Positions 19,116-29,066 are shown, numbered from the stretch's first letter. The stretch is 64,000 bases of DNA from Deltaproteobacteria bacterium (GCA_016177845.1 JACOUO010000001.1:124001-188000); one strand, 5' to 3'. Notes: generated from the letters alone by a model not told the origin. Made by a program: numbers and translations.

Positions 19116-19931
19116 ATGGAACTTTCTGATTTCTTAAGCTACGGATTTATCCAAAGGGCGCTCATTTCAGGTTCATTCATAGCGTTGCTTTGTTCTACGC
19201 TCGGGGTGTTTCTGGTGCTCAAACGCCTGTCGCTGATTGGAGACGGGCTTGCTCATGTGACATTCGGCAGCGTGGCACTGGGCCTGCTTTTGAAGGTCTA
19301 CCCGATATATGTATCCATTCCAGTTGTGATGGCAAGCTCTCTTGGCATCATGAGAATTACGGAAAGGGCAAGAATCCATGGCGATGTTGCCATAGGTATC
19401 GTGTCGTCAATAGGCATTGCCGCGGGAGTGCTTCTGGCAAGCATAGGCGGCGGCTTCAATATTGACCTTTTCAGCTATCTTTTCGGAAATATACTTGCAA
19501 TCAGCAAGGCAGAGATGTTCATCTCCATGATACTGTCCCTTGTGGTTATCTTTGTTATCGGCCTATTTTATAATGAGATACTCTCGTCTGTTTTCGATGA
19601 GGAATCCGCCAAGGCTACGGGGATAAAGGTCAAGAAGATCAATACAATATTGATGCTCCTGACAGCGGTTACAGTTGTCCTTGCCATGAAAATGGTGGGT
19701 ATCATGCTGGTCACATCTTTTCTAATCCTGCCCGCGGTTACGGCTTTTCAGGTTGCAAGGAGCTTCAGGTCGGTAATGATTGCGGCTTCATCTGTTGCGG
19801 TGCTTTCCGTAGTGATAGGAATATTGCTTTCAGCGGGCGCTAACCTGCCCTCAGGGGCGGTAATTATCTTAACAAATTTCGCGTTCCTTATTCTGGCCTT
19901 TCTCCTGAAAAAAATCAGGCACGGCAGTTGA
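19116..19931 (+). CDS. znuB: zinc ABC transporter permease ZnuB
   Basis: A 271-residue inner-membrane protein of the ABC-3 family with about eight helices. Family features include LGVFLVLKRLSLIGDGLAHV near residues 29-48 and the conserved KMVGIMLVTSFLILPA block. It starts four bases after znuC and is followed seven bases later by the secreted unknown protein, so all five genes from the regulator onward form one transcript. Confidence 0.95.
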   Translation: MELSDFLSYGFIQRALISGSFIALLCSTLGVFLVLKRLSLIGDGLAHVTFGSVALGLLLKVYPIYVSIPVVMASSLGIMRITERARIHGDVAIGIVSSIGIAAGVLLASIGGGFNIDLFSYLFGNILAISKAEMFISMILSLVVIFVIGLFYNEILSSVFDEESAKATGIKVKKINTILMLLTAVTVVLAMKMVGIMLVTSFLILPAVTAFQVARSFRSVMIAASSVAVLSVVIGILLSAGANLPSGAVIILTNFAFLILAFLLKKIRHGS

Positions 19932-19937
19932 GCCCCA

Positions 19938-20363
19938 ATGATAAAAAAATTACTTATCTGTTTTTGCGTACTGTTCGCGATAGAGGGCGTTGCCTTTGCC
20001 GGGCAAGGCCCTTTAGTTTTTATGAGCAGTGATAAAGAGGGGCTGAAAAAGGGCGACAGCTTTGATTGCAGGAATAAGATATTCATCCATGCTGATTTCA
20101 GCGGGCTTAAAAACAAGGCCCATGCTGCCTCGGTAGTATGGATAAACCCGCAAGGGAGAAAGCAGGATGACGCAGATTATAAGTTCAGCGGAAAGGCGCA
20201 TCATGTCTGGTTCCTGCTTGAGCTGCATCCCGCACTCGGGGGCAAGCTCTTTAAATCCATTGACCCGTCAATAGGCATGGAGGAGTTCATAGGGGCGTGG
20301 AGCGCGAACTTCTACCTTGACAACAGGCTTGTGGAAAGCAGGCTTTTTTATGTTGCATGCTGA
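19938..20363 (+). CDS. secreted protein of unknown function in the znu operon
   Basis: A 141-residue protein with a clear signal peptide (cleavage near AFAG, residue 21) and no membrane segment afterward. The mature part is about 120 residues, with few cysteines (one in DCRNKI, one at the very C-terminus), several histidines including AHH, and a repeated aromatic/beta pattern. I do not recognise a family. It starts seven bases after znuB, so it is co-transcribed with zinc uptake; a periplasmic metal-related or chaperone role is possible but is inference. Confidence 0.65.
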   Translation: MIKKLLICFCVLFAIEGVAFAGQGPLVFMSSDKEGLKKGDSFDCRNKIFIHADFSGLKNKAHAASVVWINPQGRKQDDADYKFSGKAHHVWFLLELHPALGGKLFKSIDPSIGMEEFIGAWSANFYLDNRLVESRLFYVAC

Positions 20364-20424
20364 TGTGATATCATATAAAACATTGTTCATAATCCAGCCA
20401 AAAAATCCTTGATGGAGGCACGCT

Positions 20425-21191
20425 ATGGGTCGGGTCGCAAATAAAGTGGCAATAGTGACAGGCGGTGCATTGGGAATCGGCAGGGCAACATGCGAGTTAC
20501 TGGCTAAAGAGGGCGCAAAGGTAGCGGTAGTCGATATACTTGAAAAAGAGGGGATGGAGCTGGCTGACGCGATAAAACGCTCAGGCGGGGAAGCGTTTTT
20601 TTTAAGGCGGATGTAACGGTTGAGCAGGAGATAGAAAAGGCCTTTTCGGATATAAACGCAAAGTTCGGCAGTATAGATGTGCTGGTAAACAATGCCGGAA
20701 TTACCGGAGTACGGAAGCCTACCCACGAAATCACGGAAGAGGAGTGGGATAAGGTGATGGCGATAAATGTAAAGAGCGTTTTTCTATGCACAAAGCACGC
20801 AATCCCTTACATGAGGAAGGCAGGAGGCGGCGGTATCGTAAATATTGCCTCTGTGCTTGGAATGGTAGCTTCACCGGGCGCGCCGCCCTACATCGCGTCA
20901 AAAGCGGCTGTAAGGCTCATGAGCAAGACTGACGCCCTTATATACGCAAAAGAGAAGATAAGGATAAATTCAGTAAATCCGGGTTTTGTGTGGACGCCTT
21001 TGATTGAGAACTTCCTTAAATCAAAGGGAGATGTCGAGGGGGGCAGAAAGTCGCTTGACGCGCTCCATCCCATAGGCCATATTGGCGAGCCAATGGATGT
21101 TGCTTACGGGATACTCTATCTCGCATCCGATGAATCAAAATTCGTGACCGGAAGCGAGCTTGTAATAGACGGCGGCTACACGGCACAATAA
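20425..21191 (+). pseudogene. SDR-family oxidoreductase, reading frame broken at an eight-T run
   Basis: Short-chain dehydrogenase (FabG-like) of about 255 residues if restored. The first frame (20425-20616) has the NAD(P)-binding TGGALGIG. After GGEAFFL the frame stops, but the -1 frame continues KADVTVEQ and then LVNNAGITG, the active-site YIASK and the usual C-terminus GSELVIDGGYTAQ. The junction is GCG TTT TTT TTA AGG at about 20595-20609, where T-TTT-TTA is a perfect -1 slippery heptamer in the zero frame. A homopolymer sequencing error, a real mutation or programmed slippage would all fit. GGAGG precedes the ATG. Substrate unknown. Confidence 0.8.
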
Positions 21192-21213
21192 AAAACAATG
21201 GTTAAGGTGTAAA

Positions 21214-21819
21214 ATGTCTTTGGCAGTTTTTATAATCTTCGTTGTAATCGCCTATCTTTTGGGTTCTATTCCATCAGGCATACTGGTGGCAAGGGCCCTG
21301 GGCGGGGTTGACCCGAGGACAATCGGCAGTAAAAATATAGGCGCTACGAATGTAAGCCGTTCCGCAGGGAAAAAGGCAGGGGTCATAACCCTGCTCGGAG
21401 ACCTGCTTAAAGGCGCGATACCGACATTTATCGCATTCAGGTTAAACCCTGACCCTCTCTTTGTAAGCCTTGTGGGAATAGCGGCCTTTGCCGGGCATCT
21501 CTTCCCCATCTACCTTAAGTTCAAAGGGGGAAAAGGAGTAGCCACGGCCTGCGGAGTGATGCTTGTAATCTGCCCGCTGGCAATACTTCTGAGCGCGCTC
21601 GTCTTTTTCATAATAGTGGGGATAAAGAAGTATGTATCTTTAGCCTCTATCATCTCTGCGGGGATGCTGCCCGTATTCCTGTCATTTTCTCCCAGGGGCA
21701 AGGATTATGTATTTATGGGAGTGGCAATCAGCGTCCTTATTATCATAAAGCATAAGGAGAATATCAAGAGGCTGATTGAAGGCACGGAGAATAAGATAGG
21801 CGGAAAACCTAAGGCGTAA
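21214..21819 (+). CDS. plsY: glycerol-3-phosphate acyltransferase PlsY
   Basis: A 201-residue inner-membrane enzyme that transfers an acyl group from acyl-phosphate to glycerol-3-phosphate, starting phospholipid synthesis. Motifs GSIPSG, KNIGATNVSRSAGKK and KFKGGKGVATACG are all visible, along with about five membrane helices. It lies 22 bases after the SDR gene. PlsX is not in the window. Confidence 0.95.
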   Translation: MSLAVFIIFVVIAYLLGSIPSGILVARALGGVDPRTIGSKNIGATNVSRSAGKKAGVITLLGDLLKGAIPTFIAFRLNPDPLFVSLVGIAAFAGHLFPIYLKFKGGKGVATACGVMLVICPLAILLSALVFFIIVGIKKYVSLASIISAGMLPVFLSFSPRGKDYVFMGVAISVLIIIKHKENIKRLIEGTENKIGGKPKA

Positions 21820-21943
21820 CTTTTTTCATCACATACATTCCTTTGATAATTGAATTGTCCTTAGCATCTGCGAGCGGTGCCTTTTGGCAAAATACCATTT
21901 TACAGCAACATCGGGTCAAATGGGACTATTAAAGGAGGAATTT

Positions 21944-22549
21944 GTGATAAAAAAAATACTTTTACTGGCGTTTGCTTTCCTTTTTATATTCATTCAGAAT
22001 GATTTAAAAGCAGCAAGCATTGCCTCTGAAGAGGCGCAGATTAAGACTCTAATCGTAAGACATTTTATTACACTTGAACAAGCTTATTCACAGACGGTGG
22101 AGCATAATGGTAACGCTTTTCAAGGCCGACCTTCAAGTGAGATTTTTGCTGAATTGGAGGAGAATGTAAGCAATAAGAAAGGCATGATGGACCGTATAAA
22201 AGGAATTTATCCTCTAAAAGAACAAAATGAACAGAACTTTAATATGAGGGTTAAAAAATATAAATATAAGAATTTTGATTTCAAAACAATTAATATTGAC
22301 GGGGACAGGGCTATAGTTGAGGTAGATGTCTATTCTGAATCAGTAAATACAGCAGGTGCCGGCACATCAGTGAGCTTCAAAACAGACAGTAACCTGAATA
22401 TAATAGAAAAAGAAGTCTATGAAGCTCCTGCCCACGATTTTATAATACAAGGTGGCAGTAAATACATTTACGAATTAGAGCGTATCGGAAATAAATGGCA
22501 AATAATATCAACTATTAAATCTGAGTTCCTCCCGGGTTTTGGCCCCTGA
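21944..22549 (+). CDS. exported protein of unknown function, AT-rich
   Basis: A 201-residue protein starting at GTG 21944, chosen because a full AGGAGG sits five bases upstream; a longer frame would add 20 residues of unlikely sequence. The start gives an immediate signal peptide (IKKILLLAFAFLFIF, cleavage near KAA). The rest looks like a small alpha/beta domain (IDGDRAIVEVDVYSES, YIYELERIGNKWQIISTI) similar in outline to NTF2-like or SnoaL-like domains, but I cannot assign a family. Codon use is more AT-rich than in the neighbours (AAT, ATA and AAA runs), which may mean acquisition from elsewhere. Confidence 0.6.
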   Translation: MIKKILLLAFAFLFIFIQNDLKAASIASEEAQIKTLIVRHFITLEQAYSQTVEHNGNAFQGRPSSEIFAELEENVSNKKGMMDRIKGIYPLKEQNEQNFNMRVKKYKYKNFDFKTINIDGDRAIVEVDVYSESVNTAGAGTSVSFKTDSNLNIIEKEVYEAPAHDFIIQGGSKYIYELERIGNKWQIISTIKSEFLPGFGP

Positions 22550-22611
22550 AAGGAATTCTGCATAAAGTGTGATGCTTTCGATTACGGATAATAAAGTTTC
22601 TCATTGTAGCA

Positions 22612-23416
22612 TTAAGGCGTAACAGAGCCGCCGTGGTTGAGTATCTTTAGCTCCGGCCCTTGTTTTTTATCGTATATTTCTTTCAGATGGTCTATGGGCA
22701 GCCACAGCGGCTCATCGGTAAGGTCAAAGGTCCCCCAGTGTATCGGTATCATGAGCTTTGCTTTCAGGTCTCGTGCTGCCATCAGCGCCTCTTCCGGGTT
22801 CATGTGATTGCCTTTCATAAACCACCTTGGTTCATAAGCCCCTGCAGGCATCATTACGATATCAATAGGGCCGAGTCTTTCACCAATCTCCTTGAAGCCC
22901 CCATAATAGCCTGAATCCCCTATCCAATAATATTTCTTTGCCCCGTCCTCGATAAGAAAACTGCACCAGAGGAGCCTGTCCGTATCAAAAGGAGTCCTCT
23001 TTGACCAGTGTTGGACAGGTAACGATGTGAATTTGAGCCTTCCGTCTTTTAACTCCTCAGTCCAGTTCAGAGGCGTGTATTTTGTAATCCCTATCGAAGA
23101 GAAAAAATCTTTATAGCCGGGCCCCGCGATAAAGACAGGGTCGTGTGTGTCTTTAAGGTACTTGAGGCTCCTTGTGTCAAGATGGTCGTAATGGCTGTGT
23201 GATATAAGCACATAATCTATATGCGGCAGTTCATCGGGGTTGATTGGGAAAGGTGTCTTTCTCCGTGAGAATAGCTGCAGGTCCCAGAATATTGGGTCTG
23301 TAATAATGACCTTGCCTTGCTTTTTGGAGATAGCTTTCCTGTGAAGAGCCTTGGGCAGTTTGCATTAAGATGGATATGGAAATAAGCAAAGGGATGAATA
23401 GATGTTTTAAATACAT
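22612..23416 (-). pseudogene. decayed metallo-beta-lactamase-fold hydrolase (NAPE-PLD/UlaG-like)
   Basis: A signal peptide starts at 23416 in one frame (MYLKHLFIPLLISISILMQ) and runs to a stop at about 23231. The hydrolase body is in another frame: GKVIITDPIFW, then ISHSHYDHLD (metal ligands), WIGDSGYYGG, GNHMNPEEA and PIHWGTF down to 22612. Relatives have tens of residues between the signal peptide and the ITDP strand, including a G-H-x-T block; here that part is missing or unreadable and the two pieces are one base out of frame. So I read a frameshift plus deletion. The catalytic HxHxDH is intact. An assembly error is the alternative. Confidence 0.75.
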
Positions 23417-23420
23417 GGAT

Positions 23421-23921
23421 TTACAGCTTTTTTAGTCTGTTCTTTTTTTTACGCTCTGCTTTGGGAGGGCGTTTCGAAGGCCCTTTCTTTTTGTGGTCTT
23501 CTTCCTCTTCCTCTGAGATTACGCCTTTGAAATCCTCATAGAGCGCGTAGTCAAGCAGTTCCCTGAACTCATCGGATGATAACACAACAGAGCCGAATGA
23601 GACTGCGTAAGAGGCAACCTCTCGGTCAGATGTCACTATAGTAAGGGAGCCGCCTTTGGCCTTTGCCATGCTTTTTAAGACAGAGTCGGCTTCTTCGCCG
23701 CTTTTTGAGAATATGACCTCAACTCCGGCCTTCATATCCCTGCTCCTTGTGAGCCTGCCGGAATGGGTGCCGTCAAAGACAACGGTAATGGCAACCCTCC
23801 TGAGCTTTTTATAAATTGAGAGCTTCTCGATAAGGCTGTCCCTGTCCGCCTCAATATCCCTGAAGCTGCCTTCAGACCTGCCTGTAAAATTATACCCGTC
23901 TATGATAAGGTGTATGGACAT
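23421..23921 (-). CDS. NYN-domain (YacP-like) protein, putative RNase
   Basis: A 166-residue protein of the DUF901/YacP type, a PIN-like nuclease fold. The start at ATG 23921 gives MSIHLIIDGYNF with the family's first acidic residue in DGYN. Other conserved acidic positions appear in VVFDGT and TSDREV. The C-terminus is a very basic tail rich in K and R (about 140-166), suited to RNA binding. A longer frame start at 23987 would read through an intergenic repeat and is unlikely. Relatives in Firmicutes (Rae1) cleave mRNA on the ribosome; the same activity here is inference. Confidence 0.8.
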   Translation of the reverse strand: MSIHLIIDGYNFTGRSEGSFRDIEADRDSLIEKLSIYKKLRRVAITVVFDGTHSGRLTRSRDMKAGVEVIFSKSGEEADSVLKSMAKAKGGSLTIVTSDREVASYAVSFGSVVLSSDEFRELLDYALYEDFKGVISEEEEEDHKKKGPSKRPPKAERKKKNRLKKL

Positions 23922-23985
23922 AATCCTGATTATATCAGAGTCGCAGGGGCTTTCATCGGGAAAAGGATTTCTTTCACCTTCCCCC

Positions 23986-24090
23986 ACTGTCCCCTCCCGT
24001 CGGGGGAGGGGACAGTAAAAGAACAGATTGCTTCACTGCGTTCGCAATGACAGATTCTGGATTCCCGATAGAGACATTCGGGAATGACGG
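23986..24090. repeat. palindromic repeat elements upstream of the NYN gene
   Basis: A 13-bp perfect stem (ACTGTCCCCTCCC, 23986-23998, with 24004-24016) is followed by a GATTGCTTCACTGCGTTCGC element and then, at 24058-24088, the inverted copy of the ATTCCCGATAGAGACATTCG element found at 12.95, 13.14, 34.66 and 34.93 kb. Beyond it the gap to 24334 holds the glnB promoter. Confidence 0.8.
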
Positions 24091-24214
24091 TTTGGGGTGG
24101 GGAGGGCTGTTCAAGTTGAACAAATAATGTGCAGGATTTGGCTCCGGTGCTTAATTTTTAATCGGCCGGGCGCTCTAAAAATCAAAAAAATCACTAATTT
24201 GGGCCGGAAGATTA

Positions 24215-24231
24215 CGGCATGGATATTGCTA
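24215..24231 (+). promoter_or_regulatory. sigma-54 (RpoN) type promoter for glnB-glnA
   Basis: CGGCATGGATATTGCTA matches the -24/-12 consensus TGGCACG-N4-TTGCW: GG at 24216-24217, GC at 24228-24229, exactly 10 bases between them, with TTGCT intact. Predicted start about 24241, 94 bases before glnB. I did not find a clean NtrC palindrome upstream. Confidence 0.7.
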
Positions 24232-24334
24232 TTATATAAAGTAATCCTATTGCTGGAAAAGAGATTAAAACAGCTTTACAACCAGCATTCACTGTGTTAG
24301 CTTTTTTAGGGACTTCTGACCCGGAGGTTTTTGA

Positions 24335-24673
<339 letters not shown>

Positions 24674-24756
24674 GGCCTCATCGTTTCGTATTTTAATCAG
24701 GAAGATATCTTAAGAGATTATTAAACAGCTTACAGCTAAAAGGAGGAAGAAGCATT

Positions 24757-26169
24757 ATGACGCCGAAAGATGTACTAAAGCTTACAAAAGAAAAAGGTGC
24801 CAAGATGGTCGATTTCAAGTTCCTTGATTTCATCGGCATCTGGCAGCATTTCTCAGTACCCATTAATGAACTCAGCGAAGATATTTTTGAAGAGGGCCTT
24901 GGTTTTGACGGTTCCAGCATCCGCGGCTGGCAGCCCATTCATGCCAGCGACATGCTTGTAATGCCGGACCCGGCAACAGCCATAATGGACCCGTTCTCAG
25001 AAACCCCTACAATGAGCCTTATCTGCGATATCGTTGACCCTATCACAAAAGAGTCTTACTCAAGGGACCCCAGGAACATCGCTAAGAAAGCGGAAGCATA
25101 CCTTAAATCAACAGGCATCGGTGATGTCGCTTACTTTGGCCCTGAGCCCGAGTTCTTTATATTAGACGATGTTCGCTTCAGCACAGGCGCGAACCATTCC
25201 TTCTTCTATCTTGATTCAAACGAAGGCATATGGAACACAGGCCGCGAAGAAGGCCCTAACCTCGGCTACAAGCCCAGGCACAAGGAAGGTTACTTCCCCG
25301 TGCCTCCGACAGACAGCCAGGAAGACATCAGGTCAGAGATGTGCCTCGTAATGGAGCAGGTAGGCATACAGGTAGAAAGGCAGCACCATGAAGTCGCAAC
25401 AGCCGGCCAGGCTGAAATTGACATGCGTTTTGACAGCCTCGTAAAAATGGGCGATAAGCTCATGTGGTTTAAATATGTTGTAAAGAATGTCGCAAAGAGA
25501 TGGGGCAAGACTGTTACATTCATGCCCAAGCCCATATTCGGCGACAACGGAAGCGGCATGCATGTCCACCAGTCAATCTGGAAAGGCGGCAAGCCCCTTT
25601 TCGCAGGCAATGAATACGGCGGAATGAGCCAGATGGCAATGTGGTACATCGGCGGAATACTCAAGCACGCAAGGGCGCTCAACGCGTTCTGCAACCCCGG
25701 CACAAACTCCTACAGAAGGCTCGTGCCCGGCTTTGAAGCCCCGATCAACCTTGCTTATTCAAGCAGGAACCGTTCAGCTTCAATCAGGATACCGATGTAC
25801 TCACCCTCACCGAAGTCAAAGAGGATCGAAGTAAGGTTCCCTGACCCGTCAGCAAACGGCTACCTCGCGTTTGCGGCCATGCTCATGGCAGGCCTCGACG
25901 GAATCCAGAACAAGATTGACCCAGGCCAGCCGCTTGATAAGGACATCTACGGCCTTTCACCCGAAGAGCTTTCAAAAGTCCCTTCAGCCGCAGGCTCACT
26001 TGAAGAGGCGCTCGAAGCCCTTAAGGCAGACCACGAGTTCCTCCTTAAAGGTGATGTATTCACACAGGATGTTATCGACACTTGGATTGAGTACAAGAAG
26101 AAACATGAGATCGACCCTGTTAAATTGAGGCCGGTGCCCCATGAGTTCTTCCTCTACTACGATTGCTAA
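24757..26169 (+). CDS. glnA: glutamine synthetase type I
   Basis: A 470-residue enzyme that makes glutamine from glutamate, ammonia and ATP; active as a dodecamer. Visible signatures are [10 protein letters not shown], the metal/ATP region GSGMHVHQS and the arginine-rich NRSASIRIP. The segment [10 protein letters not shown] carries the tyrosine that adenylyltransferase modifies in the GSI-beta subclass, so covalent control is likely. AGGAGG precedes the start. It ends at a two-way terminator shared with the convergent response-regulator gene. Confidence 0.97.
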   Translation: MTPKDVLKLTKEKGAKMVDFKFLDFIGIWQHFSVPINELSEDIFEEGLGFDGSSIRGWQPIHASDMLVMPDPATAIMDPFSETPTMSLICDIVDPITKESYSRDPRNIAKKAEAYLKSTGIGDVAYFGPEPEFFILDDVRFSTGANHSFFYLDSNEGIWNTGREEGPNLGYKPRHKEGYFPVPPTDSQEDIRSEMCLVMEQVGIQVERQHHEVATAGQAEIDMRFDSLVKMGDKLMWFKYVVKNVAKRWGKTVTFMPKPIFGDNGSGMHVHQSIWKGGKPLFAGNEYGGMSQMAMWYIGGILKHARALNAFCNPGTNSYRRLVPGFEAPINLAYSSRNRSASIRIPMYSPSPKSKRIEVRFPDPSANGYLAFAAMLMAGLDGIQNKIDPGQPLDKDIYGLSPEELSKVPSAAGSLEEALEALKADHEFLLKGDVFTQDVIDTWIEYKKKHEIDPVKLRPVPHEFFLYYDC

Positions 26170-26170
26170 A

Positions 26171-26224
26171 CCTGAAATATAAAAAGCCCCGTGTCGGAAG
26201 ACACGGGGCTTTTTATATTTCAGG
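26171..26224. terminator. bidirectional terminator between glnA and the response regulator
   Basis: A perfect 25-bp inverted repeat (26171-26195 with 26200-26224) around a GGAA loop. The GC core is GCCCCGTGTC and its flanks are A- and T-rich on both sides, so the hairpin has a T tract when read on either strand. Confidence 0.92.
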
Positions 26225-26227
26225 TTG

Positions 26228-26749
26228 TTAATTTTTAGCTGACTCTTTTTCAAGAGAGCTGAGCTTCTTCTTTAGGCTCTCTATCTCTTTTTTCAGCTTC
26301 TCCATCTCAAGTTCCCTGTGTATCATCTGCTTATTGAGCCTTTCAACTACATTAAGCTCTTCCTTGAGCTTGCTCTCGAGTTTGTGCTTGCTGAGCGCTA
26401 TCTCAATATTGCAGTGGAGCTCCCTGCATTCGAATGGTTTAAGGATATAGCCGAAAGGCTCGGATATCTTTGCCCTCTCAAGGGTTGCCTGGTCTGCATG
26501 CGCCGTGAGATATACAACAGGTATCTTGAGCTTTGAGATTTCCTCTGCGGCTGATATGCCATCGACCTTACCCTGAAGCACAATGTCCATCAGTACAAGG
26601 TCCGGCTTATCGATAGAAGCTTTTTCTATTGCTTCTTCTCCTGAGGAGACAATGGAAGTGACTTCATAACCGAAGTCCTTAAGGTTCATCCCGATGTCTT
26701 TGGCGACTATCGCCTCATCCTCTACTATCAATATGCGCGCCTTAGGCAT
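26228..26749 (-). CDS. stand-alone response regulator with coiled-coil tail
   Basis: A 173-residue protein: receiver domain (1-120) with acidic D11, phospho-acceptor D55 (LMDIVLQG) and K104 (LKPFE). This is the variant found in regulators paired with HisKA_2 kinases. A coiled coil (about 122-170) follows, with the motif [17 protein letters not shown] shared with three PAS proteins in this window. There is no DNA-binding or enzymatic domain. Its start overlaps the end of the upstream kinase gene by eight bases, so the two form a two-component pair; it probably relays signal by protein contact. Confidence 0.9.
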   Translation of the reverse strand: MPKARILIVEDEAIVAKDIGMNLKDFGYEVTSIVSSGEEAIEKASIDKPDLVLMDIVLQGKVDGISAAEEISKLKIPVVYLTAHADQATLERAKISEPFGYILKPFECRELHCNIEIALSKHKLESKLKEELNVVERLNKQMIHRELEMEKLKKEIESLKKKLSSLEKESAKN

Positions 26750-29066
26750 AGTTTCTCCTTTCAGTGGTCTGGTCCTGCAGATAAAGGCTTATCCTTGTGC
26801 CGTTAAGGGTTATTATGTCCATATATCCGTGGAGTTGGCTTAGAAGGGAATTTACGAGCTGAAGCCCGAGGGTTTCGGCCTTTGCGATATCAAAGCCATC
26901 AGGCATCCCTATTCCGTTATCTGTGACCTCAAGCCTTATTCCGCCGTCAGATTTTTTAAGAGAAATGGCTACTTCACCTTTTTTATTATCTGGAAACGCG
27001 TATTTGAGTGCATTTGACACAAGCTCGTTTATTATAAGCCCGCATGGGATCGCGGTATCCAGAGATAAGTTTACTGGCTCTATATCGAGCTTTAATTTGA
27101 TGATCGCAGTATCCACCCCGTAAGAATGGAACAGGTTCTCCATCAGATGGGATATGTAATCAGAGATATCTATTTCTGAAAAGTCTTTAGACCTGTAAAG
27201 CTCTTCATGAATTACTGCCATTGATTTTATCCTGTTTTCGCTCTCATTGAAGATCTCTCGGTCCCTGCTGTCTTTTATATATCGCGACTGAATGCGAAGA
27301 AGGCTTGATATTATCTGAAGGTTATTTTTTACCCTGTGGTGGATCTCGCTCAGGAGCGCTTCTTTCTCCTTAAGGGATTTTTTGATCTGCTCCTCCGAGT
27401 TGAGCCTTTCCGTAATATCATGGAAGATACCCTGAAAGACCATCCTCCCGTTTATCTCAGTAAGGCTTGCGCTTATATCAACAGGGACCCTTCTGCCGTC
27501 CTTGGTTGATACAAACAGGTTTGACTTGGTTAACTCTTTTAATTTAATGTGATTTTTGAATACCTTTTTGTAATATTCTGATTCTTCAGCAGGGTGCAAT
27601 TGTGATTGGTGAAGACCAATCATCTTTTCGCGCGCCATTCCAAGAAGCTGCGTAGCCTTGCGGTTTACATCTATTATTATGCCTGTCTCGGCATCCGCAA
27701 GTATTATAGCGTCATTGGCGAATTCAATGAGGTTATGATATTTTTCTTCGGAATCCTTCAGGGCCTTTTCGGCCACATTGCGTTCCGAAATCTCTTTCTT
27801 AAGTTTTTCATTTGTCTTTGTAAGCTCAAGCGTGCGGGTCCTGACAAGCTCTTCAAGATGGTCTCTGTGCCTAAGGAGTTCTTCTTCCATCCGTTTTTTT
27901 TCCGTAATATCACGAAGTATGTCGATTTTGGATATGCTTCCGTCAGGATTTTTCAGAGGGGTCTCGATAATGTCATAGACCTTGCCCTGTATTACCGCGT
28001 CTGTGCGGACAGTTTTGCCTGAGAATACTTCTTCATTCCTGCACCAGGCGCAGGGGACATTTAAGCAATGAAAATACTCATAGCATTTTTGGTCATTAAG
28101 AGCCCCGAACTCTTTTTTGATTACCGGGTTTGCGTATTGGACAGTGTATTTGTCATCGGATATATAGACACCGTCAGGCATTGCCTCAAGTATGTTTATC
28201 AATTTATTGCGCTCCGACATAAGCGCCTTTTCAGTCTTCTTCCTCTCTGATATATCTATTGCCATGCCGACAAGCCCTGCCAGAGAACCATCGGAGTTGT
28301 TGTAAGTGGCTTTTTGGAATAGCATGTCGTGCATGGCGTGGTCAGGGAATTCAATGACCATCTCAAAGGTCTGGGTGCCGCCCTTTTTCAATAGTTCCAC
28401 ATCCATTCTGTGCAGCTCCTCGGCCTGTTTGCTCGGCATGAAATCAAAGAGGGTCTTGCCTTCAATCTCCTCTCTTTTTTTAAGAACGATTTCCTCAAAT
28501 GCGTTATTGCATCCGAGATACCTGCAGTCCGTGTCTTTATAGTAAATGGGGCTCGGTATGGTATCCATAAGCGTTTGAAGGAATCGGAACTGGTTATCAA
28601 GGCGTTCTTCCGTCTTTTTGGATTCAGTGATATTGACGAGGATAAAAAGGAGGCTGACAACCTGCCCTGAAGCGTCTTTTATGGGTTGAACGGTCCAGTC
28701 CCAATAGGTAATGCCTCGCTCGGGAAATTCGGGATAGGTAAAAGGTTTGCTGAATGCTGAAAAAGCCTCTCCCGTATCAACTACCCTGCGGAATATGGCC
28801 TCATTCCCCTTGTCGGGGAAAAGCTCGAAATGATTTTTGCCTTTTAGAAAGGCCGAACTGTAGCCGGAGGTCTTAGCATAGAGAGCATTTACGCAGATGA
28901 AGTTGTAATTCCTGTCAAGGAGAGCTATGTGAAGATGAGGCGCTGAGAAGAACTTTTCGAGTAATTCTGTCGCGCTATTAAGAAAAGACAGGTCTGGCAT
29001 GTCCGCTGAGCTTTTTCGTACAGCCGGTTTTTCAGGCTTGTTTCCCGTTTTGACCTTTTGTCCCAT
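26742..29066 (-). CDS. multi-PAS sensor histidine kinase, HisKA_2 type
   Basis: A 774-residue soluble kinase. Four PAS domains are readable (about 35-155, 160-280, 285-390 and 440-560), separated by ITE/ISE-type ends. A coiled coil at about 390-440 precedes the last one. The kinase core is the HisKA_2 class: phospho-acceptor His in [18 protein letters not shown], then an ATPase domain with [12 protein letters not shown] and DNGIGMPDG. The third PAS contains a three-cysteine block [15 protein letters not shown] that could bind metal or a cluster. No membrane segment. It pairs with the overlapping response regulator. Confidence 0.93.
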   Translation of the reverse strand: MGQKVKTGNKPEKPAVRKSSADMPDLSFLNSATELLEKFFSAPHLHIALLDRNYNFICVNALYAKTSGYSSAFLKGKNHFELFPDKGNEAIFRRVVDTGEAFSAFSKPFTYPEFPERGITYWDWTVQPIKDASGQVVSLLFILVNITESKKTEERLDNQFRFLQTLMDTIPSPIYYKDTDCRYLGCNNAFEEIVLKKREEIEGKTLFDFMPSKQAEELHRMDVELLKKGGTQTFEMVIEFPDHAMHDMLFQKATYNNSDGSLAGLVGMAIDISERKKTEKALMSERNKLINILEAMPDGVYISDDKYTVQYANPVIKKEFGALNDQKCYEYFHCLNVPCAWCRNEEVFSGKTVRTDAVIQGKVYDIIETPLKNPDGSISKIDILRDITEKKRMEEELLRHRDHLEELVRTRTLELTKTNEKLKKEISERNVAEKALKDSEEKYHNLIEFANDAIILADAETGIIIDVNRKATQLLGMAREKMIGLHQSQLHPAEESEYYKKVFKNHIKLKELTKSNLFVSTKDGRRVPVDISASLTEINGRMVFQGIFHDITERLNSEEQIKKSLKEKEALLSEIHHRVKNNLQIISSLLRIQSRYIKDSRDREIFNESENRIKSMAVIHEELYRSKDFSEIDISDYISHLMENLFHSYGVDTAIIKLKLDIEPVNLSLDTAIPCGLIINELVSNALKYAFPDNKKGEVAISLKKSDGGIRLEVTDNGIGMPDGFDIAKAETLGLQLVNSLLSQLHGYMDIITLNGTRISLYLQDQTTERRNYA

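Noticed and set aside
24128-24150. GG-N7-GC stretch in TTTGGCTCCGGTGCTTA as a sigma-54 site or NtrC half-sites
   Set aside because: The spacing is 7, not 10, and the half-sites do not form a TGCACC-N5-GGTGCA palindrome; the site at 24215 fits much better.
24097-24300. Open frame of 67 codons upstream of glnB
   Set aside because: It overlaps the glnB promoter, has no family features and starts in a repeat.
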